A stretch of DNA of 33,487 nt, taken from a virus. The stretch is taken from IMG/VR virus record IMGVR_UViG_3300008259_000430, positions 1-33,487 of that record. One strand, 5' to 3'. Numbering within the stretch: position 1 is the stretch's first letter; each line of letters opens with the position of its first letter. The notes under the pieces are model-generated. The model saw nothing but the letters and a program-made list of their open reading frames with translations. It searched no databases and had not been told where the DNA came from. Made by a program: the position numbers and the translations under genes. Of this stretch, positions 7,459 through 12,940 are shown piece after piece.

Positions 7459-7975
7459 CCAACACATTCGCAAGTGCTTACACCCAGTAACAACAATGCC
7501 GATTGTAGCTTATGGAATTGATCTGGCGAAGTCGGTCGATTGGACAGTTATCATAGGCTTAGACGAAGACGGGAATGTGGCTTATTTTGACCGCTTTCAG
7601 ATGGATTGGCACAATACTAAGCAAACTATACTTAGGCTGCCTAAATGCCCTATCCTTGTCGATAGTACGGGGGTTGGCGACCCTATCCTTGAGGACTTAC
7701 AAAGAGAAGGGGTAATGATACAAGGCTTAAAGTTCACAAGTTCGAGTAAACAACAACTTATGGAAGGCTTACAGGCTGCAATACATCAAGGGAAGATTGG
7801 CTATCCTGAGGGTATAATAAGCCAGGAGTTAGAAGTATTTGAATATATGTACACGGCAACGGGGGTAAAGTACTCCGCACCTTCAGGCTTCCACGATGAT
7901 GCCGTAATGGCTTTAGCTTTGGCTTGGCAGAACTTTAGCCTTAAGCGTGGCACGGGTAGGTACAACTTCCTATAA
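7418..7975 (+). CDS. terL: Large terminase, C-terminal nuclease part (broken gene)
   Basis: The open frame from the ATG at 7418 encodes the RNase H-fold packaging nuclease: YGIDLAKSVDWT with the first catalytic Asp, LVDSTGVGDPI, and FHDDAVMALALA with the C-terminal acidic pair. In this frame, coding-like sequence extends upstream of the ATG to about 7385 (LPEVVFEQEYMANPAEN), matching what precedes the nuclease in intact terminases, so the ATG is unlikely to be a natural start. Both halves are well conserved, with only the middle gone, so the lesion appears recent or artificial. Confidence 0.88.
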   Translation: MANPAENAANPFGSQHIRKCLHPVTTMPIVAYGIDLAKSVDWTVIIGLDEDGNVAYFDRFQMDWHNTKQTILRLPKCPILVDSTGVGDPILEDLQREGVMIQGLKFTSSSKQQLMEGLQAAIHQGKIGYPEGIISQELEVFEYMYTATGVKYSAPSGFHDDAVMALALAWQNFSLKRGTGRYNFL

Positions 7976-8038
7976 TTTACCGCTTATCCTTGATATTTGC
8001 CGTTCATCACAATTTTAAAAAAAAGTTTGCCCATTTGA

Positions 8039-8072
8039 TTGTTGAATGTTAAAAGGTTGTAGATTTGATCTA
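8039..8072 (+). promoter_or_regulatory. Bacteroidota-type promoter with dyad over the -7 box
   Basis: TTG (8039-8041), an 18-base spacer and TAGATTTG (8060-8067) match the Bacteroidota consensus TTG - 17 to 23 - TAnnTTTG exactly. The expected start site is near 8074, 23 bases before the ATG at 8097. The -7 box is embedded in a dyad, TAGAT-TTG-ATCTA (8060-8072), suitable for a repressor. The 121-base gap after the terminase holds nothing else I can recognise apart from an A run at 8018-8025. Confidence 0.62.
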
Positions 8073-8096
8073 TCAATTAACCACAAAACATTTTTT

Positions 8097-8462
8097 ATGC
8101 AAAACTTCACTCTAAGATTCGGTAAGTACAAAGGTCAACAATTTTTAAGCACTCCTACTTTTTACCAACAATGGCTACTAAAGCAAGATTGGTTTAAAGT
8201 ACCTGCTCAACTAACCGAAGTAGAAAAAGCATCTAAGCAAATTAGCCAATTAAGCGGTCAGCTAAAAGGTTGGAATGGCTACTCTTCAAAAGGTGCAGCT
8301 ATTTACGATTCTCTTTTTGATGCAGAGGTGGCATTAGACCAAGCAGTAGAGAATGAGAGAAAGTACTTTGGTATGAACGAAGAAACCAAACGTGCAGAGA
8401 TGGATTGGGAATATGCTGAAATTTCTGCCTGCAATATGGTAGATGATTACTATAATAATTAA
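8097..8462 (+). CDS. Small protein with FGKYKG module (DUF3820/exonuclease-tail-like)
   Basis: A 121-residue protein; the ATG at 8097 follows the promoter and is preferred to 8046, which lies upstream of the predicted transcript start. The N-terminus (LRFGKYKGQQFLSTPTFYQQWLLKQDWF) matches the short FGKYKG...YxxWLxxQ module found alone or at the end of phage and bacterial DnaQ-type exonucleases. The remainder is helical and acidic. It may be a nucleic-acid-binding accessory protein. First gene of the small-ORF island. Confidence 0.68.
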   Translation: MQNFTLRFGKYKGQQFLSTPTFYQQWLLKQDWFKVPAQLTEVEKASKQISQLSGQLKGWNGYSSKGAAIYDSLFDAEVALDQAVENERKYFGMNEETKRAEMDWEYAEISACNMVDDYYNN

Positions 8463-8517
8463 ATAACTCAGGGGTGCGACTGACCAACGCACAATTTAAC
8501 CAATTAAACCAAACACA

Positions 8518-8604
8518 ATGAAAAAAGAAACCGCACAACTTTTAGCCGTATTTTTAGTAGCTTGTTACCTTATAGGGCAACTTCAAGACATCTACTCAAA
8601 ATGA
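8518..8604 (+). CDS. Membrane micro-protein (28 aa)
   Basis: A 28-residue ORF with one hydrophobic stretch (LLAVFLVACYLIG) after an A-rich leader. It ends in an ATGA overlap with the next micro-ORF. Tight coupling supports translation, but the size makes the call uncertain. A weak dyad, GTGCG/CGCAC, lies just upstream (about 8473-8491). Function unknown. Confidence 0.45.
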   Translation: MKKETAQLLAVFLVACYLIGQLQDIYSK

Positions 8605-8726
8605 TCTACACTATTTGCCTTCTGCTAATTGCAACAGGTTTTGTAATGGCAGCATTATTTGACTACACAATTAAAAACTATGACCCAAAGCACAAAAGAA
8701 TATATAGACAAGTATTACGCAAGTGA
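8601..8726 (+). CDS. Membrane micro-protein (41 aa)
   Basis: A 41-residue ORF beginning in the stop of the preceding one. It has an N-terminal transmembrane helix (ICLLLIATGFVMAALF) and a basic tail (PKHKRIYRQVLRK), so it should sit N-out with the tail in the cytoplasm. Its end overlaps the next gene by 47 bases. Function unknown; small phage membrane proteins of this kind often act in exclusion or lysis control. Confidence 0.45.
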   Translation: MIYTICLLLIATGFVMAALFDYTIKNYDPKHKRIYRQVLRK

Positions 8727-8892
8727 GCCTATCAGCATAATGATGACTAACATTGATGCGACTTACTTAGAGATACTTACTTACTGCCAAGAGAAAGGTT
8801 ACGAACCTGCAAAGCGTAGGTTAAGAAGTCCAAAACATAAGTCAAAAATTGGCTTTTTTGACATTGAGAACTATAAGCCTGAAACAATATAA
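8680..8892 (+). CDS. Hypothetical protein (70 aa)
   Basis: A 70-residue protein from the ATG at 8680; a TTG seven codons upstream is less likely. It begins with a helical acidic segment (STKEYIDKYYASEPISI) and has a basic patch (PAKRRLRSPKHKSK) before a short acidic end. No family recognised. It belongs to the island of small genes between terminase and tail genes. Confidence 0.5.
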   Translation: MTQSTKEYIDKYYASEPISIMMTNIDATYLEILTYCQEKGYEPAKRRLRSPKHKSKIGFFDIENYKPETI

Positions 8893-8914
8893 AATTAGAA
8901 ATATACTTCTAATT
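8893..8914. repeat. Inverted repeat after a stop codon
   Basis: AATTAGAA (8893-8900) and TTCTAATT (8907-8914) are exact reverse complements around a six-base loop, directly after the stop at 8892. No T run follows, so it is a poor terminator and could be an operator. Part of it (AAATTAGAAATATA, 8892-8905) recurs at 8952-8965, 60 bases on. Confidence 0.5.
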
Positions 8915-8985
8915 AATTAAAAACAAGCTATTTAAAAACAATTATTCAATCAAATTAGAAATATAATTACAAAAACAAATAACCT

Positions 8986-9042
8986 ATGAAAACAATTAAT
9001 CTTTCACATAGCATATATGGAAAGAAGAAAGTATCAAGATGA
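8986..9042 (+). CDS. Possible leader peptide (18 aa)
   Basis: An 18-codon ORF whose ATG is the end of the first copy of the repeated leader. It overlaps the start of the 101-residue gene at 9017, so translating ribosomes could re-initiate there. The peptide (hydrophilic, with a KKK near the end) is not recognisable. It may be only the landing site of the initiation signal. Confidence 0.3.
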   Translation: MKTINLSHSIYGKKKVSR

Positions 9043-9322
9043 ACAAACACATATACTTGGAGGTATGAATGATTGTATTATGTATGATGCCATCGTTATT
9101 CAAAACAGAATCATTGAAGAATTAACTAAAGAGTATTCTGAATATCTTGAAAAAGAAAAAGAGCAGATAATAGATGCAGGAAATGGTGGATTTTTAATAA
9201 ATTTTTTACACAGAGAAAAAATTGCTAAAATGTCTGATGATGAATTAAGGGATAGCCTTGTTGAAGACACTATATCATACGGAGAAGAATACTACAACCA
9301 AACCTATAACCAAAACAAATAA
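9017..9322 (+). CDS. Hypothetical acidic protein (101 aa)
   Basis: A 101-residue, strongly helical and acidic protein (IIEELTKEYSEYLEKEKEQI; MSDDELRDSLVED). No transmembrane segment or catalytic motif. It has a charged heptad-like middle that may be a short coiled coil. Small acidic proteins in phage accessory islands can be DNA mimics or anti-defence factors, but no sequence feature proves this. Followed directly by the second leader copy. Confidence 0.6.
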   Translation: MERRKYQDEQTHILGGMNDCIMYDAIVIQNRIIEELTKEYSEYLEKEKEQIIDAGNGGFLINFLHREKIAKMSDDELRDSLVEDTISYGEEYYNQTYNQNK

Positions 9323-9325
9323 CCT

Positions 9326-9466
9326 ATGATAAAGTGGTATAAATTAATTAAATGGGTAAATAAGCAAAGAAAACAAGGGTTTTTATCTTTTAGAGTAGTT
9401 ACAAGTAATGAAGAGTTTATTATTTGGAATCCTGATAATGATGAAGAAATAAGAATAAAATATTAA
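9326..9466 (+). CDS. Hypothetical protein (46 aa)
   Basis: A 46-residue ORF starting at the second leader copy and ending at the third. It has a basic N-terminal half (KWYKLIKWVNKQRKQG), a beta-like centre (FLSFRVVTSNEEFIIW) and an acidic end. The conserved leader supports translation. No family recognised. Confidence 0.5.
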   Translation: MIKWYKLIKWVNKQRKQGFLSFRVVTSNEEFIIWNPDNDEEIRIKY

Positions 9467-9482
9467 CCAAAACAAATAACCT

Positions 9483-9569
9483 ATGACTATTATATTAATA
9501 ATTACAATATGGGAAATACTAAAGAAAATAGTAAAGACAATCGTTTACAAGCACTTAAATTCAAAATAG
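9483..9569 (+). CDS. Possible leader peptide with hydrophobic N-terminus (28 aa)
   Basis: A 28-residue ORF whose ATG belongs to the third leader copy. It begins TIILIITIWEIL, then turns basic. It overlaps the next ORF (9509) in another frame, the same arrangement as at 8986/9017. Either it is a short membrane peptide or the upstream partner of a coupled pair. Confidence 0.3.
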   Translation: MTIILIITIWEILKKIVKTIVYKHLNSK

Positions 9570-9652
9570 CTTTTTTTACTATTGGCATCTTAGCTTATAT
9601 TGGATTATTGATAATGGGTATTATACAAAAACTAAACATCTTTAAAAGATAA
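9509..9652 (+). CDS. Single-pass membrane protein (47 aa)
   Basis: A 47-residue ORF with a polar N-terminus, one transmembrane helix (IAFFTIGILAYIGLLIMGII) and a basic tail. It lies four bases before the next conserved gene and overlaps the possible leader peptide. Function unknown. Confidence 0.45.
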   Translation: MGNTKENSKDNRLQALKFKIAFFTIGILAYIGLLIMGIIQKLNIFKR

Positions 9653-9656
9653 ACAA

Positions 9657-10121
9657 ATGGAACTACAACAAATCTTCGAAACAACAAAAGAACAAAGGAC
9701 TGAGTTTACCTATCAATTAATTGAACGCTTAAACGCAGGGGAACTTGACCCGTTAAAAACACATCTACAAGTTAAAGCCTTAGAGGATATGCTCGAAACA
9801 CTAAAGGCAAACAAGGACTACAAAGACGCGGTATTACAAGCAGCCGTACTTAATGGCAAGGACTTCGAGTATATGAGTGCAAAGTTTAACATTAGAGAAG
9901 TAGGGGTTAAGTATGACTTTAGCAAATGTGAAAGTCCTGCTTACAATGAGATATTGAACGAGTACAATAGCGCAGCTAAAGCCAAAAAGGATATGGAAGA
10001 ATTCCTTAAGAAAGTTCCGCATCAAGGACTTGACATTATTAACGGAGTTACTGGCGAGGTTACAAAAGTTTACCCACCTGCTAAGAGTAGCACAACAAGT
10101 GTAGCCGTATCATTAAAGTAA
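9657..10121 (+). CDS. Conserved phage protein (154 aa), likely siphovirus Gp157-like
   Basis: A 154-residue protein, helical through the first 100 residues (LIERLNAGELDPLKTHLQVKALEDMLETLK, then a charged helix ending in KKDMEEFLKK) and finishing with GVTGEVTKVYPPAKSSTTSVAVSLK. Proteins ending in a similar TGE..xYPPxKSS..xVxxxLK segment are common in Bacteroidota phages. The long charged helices recall Gp157-type host-resistance or recombination accessory proteins; that link is weak. It ends the small-ORF island before tail genes begin. Confidence 0.6.
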   Translation: MELQQIFETTKEQRTEFTYQLIERLNAGELDPLKTHLQVKALEDMLETLKANKDYKDAVLQAAVLNGKDFEYMSAKFNIREVGVKYDFSKCESPAYNEILNEYNSAAKAKKDMEEFLKKVPHQGLDIINGVTGEVTKVYPPAKSSTTSVAVSLK

Positions 10122-10129
10122 TAAAAATA

Positions 10130-10222
10130 TTGTACTTCTTTGCAATTTGCTTACCTTTGGCAGCGTTATGCTACATAGGTGGGCATCTTGCTTATGAGAT
10201 AATGTTAAAACTAAGAAAATGA
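10130..10222 (+). CDS. Possible membrane peptide with non-ATG start (30 aa)
   Basis: An open frame from a TTG (10130) to a TGA sharing bases with the next ATG (ATGA, 10219-10222). It encodes a hydrophobic helix (YFFAICLPLAALCYIGG) and a basic end (MLKLRK). The tight overlap and membrane pattern suggest a real gene, but there is no ATG; an ATT at 10112 is another possible start. Low certainty. Confidence 0.35.
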   Translation: MYFFAICLPLAALCYIGGHLAYEIMLKLRK

Positions 10223-10893
10223 CTTGGAACGAATTAACAGTTTGGCAGTACCAACAGATTTACCCAATAGTTACTAAGCCTGAGAAGGATTGGACTACCT
10301 TAGACGTGGAAAGTAAGCTTGTAGGTATTTTGCATAACCTTACCGATACGCAAGTGGATAGCTTAAGCGTAGCAGAGTTTAACAAATTAAAGGTAACCTT
10401 AAACTTCTTAGATGATAAGATAGAAGGTAAGCCGGTTAAGTATACTGAAGTAAACGGCAAACGTTACAAGTTTATCTATGATGTGCAGCAAATTAAAGCA
10501 GCCAGATACATAGAGGCTAAAGTATTTAGTACAGATTTAGTAGGTAACATACACAAGTTAGCAGCCTCAATGGTTATGCCTCAGCGCAAAACTTGGTATG
10601 GCAGATGGGTAGATGACAAGTACGATGCTTCTAAACATAGCCAATATGCCGAGGATTTACAAGGGGCAAATTTTATGCACGTTTATCAATCGGTTGTTTT
10701 TTTTTATCAAGTATACAGAAATTGGATAGAAGTTTCCAAGGATTATTTGGTTCAGGAAATGATGAACCAGGGGATGACTATGGACTTGGCACTAAAGGGG
10801 GTTCAAATTTTATGCAGCACTTTGGATGGCAGTATTGCGCCAAATCTGTTGCCGACCACGAAAATATCACAGTTGACCAAAGCTACGAGCTAA
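10219..10893 (+). CDS. Tail assembly chaperone, upstream frame
   Basis: A 224-residue protein opening with MTWNELTVWQYQQIY, a helical start often seen in phage proteins upstream of tail genes. The C-terminal part (MMNQGMTMDLALKGVQILCSTLDGSIAPNLL) overlaps a second frame by more than 150 bases. This pair recalls the G / G-T tail assembly chaperones of long-tailed phages, made by -1 frameshifting. A phased slippery heptamer lies at 10794-10800. The product would coat the tape measure protein before tail tube polymerisation. The tape measure gene is unusually far away, 4 kb downstream. Confidence 0.65.
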   Translation: MTWNELTVWQYQQIYPIVTKPEKDWTTLDVESKLVGILHNLTDTQVDSLSVAEFNKLKVTLNFLDDKIEGKPVKYTEVNGKRYKFIYDVQQIKAARYIEAKVFSTDLVGNIHKLAASMVMPQRKTWYGRWVDDKYDASKHSQYAEDLQGANFMHVYQSVVFFYQVYRNWIEVSKDYLVQEMMNQGMTMDLALKGVQILCSTLDGSIAPNLLPTTKISQLTKATS

Positions 10894-10976
10894 CAACAAT
10901 ACAATTCTTAAATACCCTATCCTATCTAAAGGCTAAAGCCGATTACGATAAGGAGCAACATAGAAAACTTAAGTAG
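10722..10976 (+). CDS. Tail assembly chaperone, downstream frame (frameshift extension)
   Basis: The frame is open from before 10722 (TTG) to 10976 and lies at -1 relative to the upstream gene. The convincing coding part begins near 10800: FMQHFGWQYCAKSVADHENI, then VDQSYELTTIQFLNTLSYLKAKADYDKEQ, a pattern seen in the downstream partners of chaperone pairs. The ATG at 10812 could allow separate initiation, but the A AAG GGG heptamer makes a frameshift fusion more likely. It ends just before a terminator. Confidence 0.65.
   Translation: MDRSFQGLFGSGNDEPGDDYGLGTKGGSNFMQHFGWQYCAKSVADHENITVDQSYELTTIQFLNTLSYLKAKADYDKEQHRKLK
10794..10800 (+). promoter_or_regulatory. Probable programmed -1 ribosomal frameshift site (A AAG GGG)
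   Basis: AAAGGGG sits with codon phase A AAG GGG relative to the upstream frame (AAG at 10795-10797), a canonical X XXY YYZ heptamer. Slipping back one base places the ribosome on GGT at 10800 in the downstream frame, giving a 252-residue fusion. I saw no strong downstream stem, only weak TGGC/GCCA pairing. Confidence 0.6.
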
Positions 10977-11009
10977 CCCTGCCATTTTTGGTGGGGTTAG
11001 TTATTTTTA
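10977..11009 (+). terminator. Intrinsic terminator after tail chaperones
   Basis: CCCTGCC (10977-10983) pairs with GGTGGGG (10990-10996), with two wobbles and a six-base loop, followed by TTAGTTATTTTT. It lies one base after the stop of the chaperone extension and 22 bases before the next GTG start, so it could lower expression of the structural genes downstream. Confidence 0.6.
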
Positions 11010-11031
11010 GACCTTCCTTATATTTATTAGC

Positions 11032-11748
11032 GTGAGCATAGCAAAAGCACAAATAGAAGCATTAAGGAACGGCTTAATACAAAGCTTGGGAGATACAGGC
11101 TTTAACAAAGTCAATCCACAAGATTTGCCTTTATTAGAGCGAACTCTTGCTTTATATGGTCAAGCGTTTAATACTGCAATAGGGGCAAACCTACAAAAAA
11201 GTGGCTCAATTAGTTCTGGCAAGTTAGCAGAACCATCTATGCCTATAATTACAAAATTTGGAACAAGCTATGTTTTAAGTGTAGGTTATGAGCAAGGAAG
11301 TGAGGCATCTAAATATTATGACTTTGTCAATAAAGGGGTAAGAGGTGTAGGCGGTAAGAATGCAAGACCTAAAAATAATACAGGCGACTACTCATTCAAG
11401 ACACCTTATGCAAATAAAAAGATGGCTACTAACATCTTATTATGGCTTCGTAAAAGTGCTAACGCATCACGCAACGAAAAGGCAACTATAACTAAGACAC
11501 AACGTAAAAGAAAAAAACTTTCTAATGTAGTTAGTAAAGCTGATAGCTTAAAATCATTAGCTTATGCTATATCTACAGGAATTAAAAGAGATGGTTTACG
11601 AGCAACCTTCTTTTTTGACAAAGCAATTTCAGATGTATTTAATAAAGATTTTATAGCAGATGTTGCACTCGCAATAGGTGGCGATGTACAAATTCAAATA
11701 AAGCAAACAATTAACGAGATTAATAATGGCAATAACAATAACAAGTAG
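11032..11748 (+). CDS. Putative virion / tail-completion protein
   Basis: A 238-residue protein with a GTG start (11032). It has a helical N-terminus, then FGTSYVLSVGYEQGSEASKYYDFVNKGVRGVGG, a long basic segment (TKTQRKRKKLSN) and a regular C-terminus ending in Asn repeats. The KYYDFVNKGVRGVG segment is familiar from structural-region proteins of Bacteroidota phages, without a firm role. TATATTTAT lies 13 bases upstream of the GTG, exactly as at 19712. It overlaps the next gene by 23 bases. Confidence 0.55.
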   Translation: MSIAKAQIEALRNGLIQSLGDTGFNKVNPQDLPLLERTLALYGQAFNTAIGANLQKSGSISSGKLAEPSMPIITKFGTSYVLSVGYEQGSEASKYYDFVNKGVRGVGGKNARPKNNTGDYSFKTPYANKKMATNILLWLRKSANASRNEKATITKTQRKRKKLSNVVSKADSLKSLAYAISTGIKRDGLRATFFFDKAISDVFNKDFIADVALAIGGDVQIQIKQTINEINNGNNNNK

Positions 11749-12940
11749 CCCTGCACCCTATTCGTCTATGCACGATAACCTATGGTTTGTGTCAAGTTCT
11801 ACCAATAGCGGAACTACAAACTTTAAATTTGTTTATGACGTATACATAAACGGAAGCCAGGTTATTAGGTCAAAGGTATTCCCTGCTCCAAGTGCAGAAG
11901 GCAGCTATGGGGTGTTTAACGCATCTCCAATGGTAAGAAGTTTCGTAACTAACTACTTTGAGCCTTCGGGAAACTCAATACTTGTAGCTTCAAATGACAA
12001 AATCAAAGTAGATTACCAAATAAGGATAGGCGAAGAGGTAAGCGGTATTACAACTACAAACTTAGCATCGGGCAGCTATTCAGCTTACAACTTTGTGCCA
12101 CCATTGTTTGCCGATGTATTCCTAACAAAGAACCAAACACCTTTGGTGCTATCGGACTATTACGATAATTTACTATTGGAAAACTTTACCGATGATTTCT
12201 TAACGGAACGAGATACCGACGAAATAACACTTGAATACGGAGATAACTTTTACATTACTTTCCTACGCATAGCAACGGGCGGTTATTCGGCTTGGGTAGA
12301 AGTATTAGGGCAAGGCGATGTGGTTACCAATACTGTATCGGGTAACATAACCTTAAGCGGTCAATTCAATATGTTTAACCTACAAGCAGGACACATAAAT
12401 GATTGGGCAAGTGGAACTATTATTAATGAAGATACTTACGGCTACAATTTCTATTTAAAAAGAAGTGGCGCACAAACAAGAGTAATTAAGATTAGACATA
12501 AGTGCTATCCTAAATACCAACAATTTAACTTAGAGTTCCTAAATAGGCTTGGCGGTTGGGACACAAAGAAGTTTGCCCTTGTAAATAGAAGGTCAAGCGA
12601 ATATGAAAGAGCATCATATAGGCGAAGCGATTGGCAGCTTGTAGGTGGACAAATGACAAACATAGATGGATATAACAGATATAACGAAACAACTTTCAAC
12701 TATGCTATTCAGCATAAAGATAAATATAGGCTTACTTCTGATTGGGTTAGCGAACAAGATTATTCGTGGTTGGCTCAACTTGTATCGTCTCCTATTGTAT
12801 ATATGGAAGTACTTGGTGCTTATTTCCCTGTTACAATAACCACAACTAACTACGAGTATAAGTTAGAAAGTGCAGATAAACTATTTAACTTTGAGATTGA
12901 AGTAGAAGTAGGAAAATACTTAACAAGCCAATTTAGATAA
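11726..12940 (+). CDS. Putative virion structural protein (404 aa)
   Basis: A 404-residue protein rich in beta-strand residues, Tyr, Asn and Thr. It opens with ITSSPAPYSSMHDNLWFVSSSTNSGTTNFKFVYDVYINGSQV, which looks like an immunoglobulin-like beta sandwich. The C-terminal half has aromatic-rich strands (QYSWLAQLVSSPIVYMEVLG-type segment near residue 340). The family is typical of Bacteroidota siphovirus tail modules just upstream of the tape measure. It is probably part of the tail tip or baseplate. Joined by one base to the following gene. Confidence 0.6.
   Translation: MAITITSSPAPYSSMHDNLWFVSSSTNSGTTNFKFVYDVYINGSQVIRSKVFPAPSAEGSYGVFNASPMVRSFVTNYFEPSGNSILVASNDKIKVDYQIRIGEEVSGITTTNLASGSYSAYNFVPPLFADVFLTKNQTPLVLSDYYDNLLLENFTDDFLTERDTDEITLEYGDNFYITFLRIATGGYSAWVEVLGQGDVVTNTVSGNITLSGQFNMFNLQAGHINDWASGTIINEDTYGYNFYLKRSGAQTRVIKIRHKCYPKYQQFNLEFLNRLGGWDTKKFALVNRRSSEYERASYRRSDWQLVGGQMTNIDGYNRYNETTFNYAIQHKDKYRLTSDWVSEQDYSWLAQLVSSPIVYMEVLGAYFPVTITTTNYEYKLESADKLFNFEIEVEVGKYLTSQFR

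Larger units (their letters stand above)
8972..9486 (+). repeat. Thrice-repeated translation leader (AAAACAAATAACCTATGA)
   Basis: The 18-base string AAAACAAATAACCTATGA occurs at 8972-8989, 9312-9329 and 9469-9486; the last two share a 23-base identical block (9307-9329 and 9464-9486). Each copy ends with the ATG of an ORF (8986, 9326, 9483). The A-rich, SD-less content fits Bacteroidota initiation signals. Exact conservation suggests recent duplication of gene-plus-leader units or a conserved enhancer of initiation. Confidence 0.75.

Noticed and set aside
10697-10705. Run of nine T as a slippage site for the tail chaperone frameshift
   Set aside because: It could shift frames, but the -1 frame is not coding-like until about 10800, where the canonical heptamer A AAG GGG lies.
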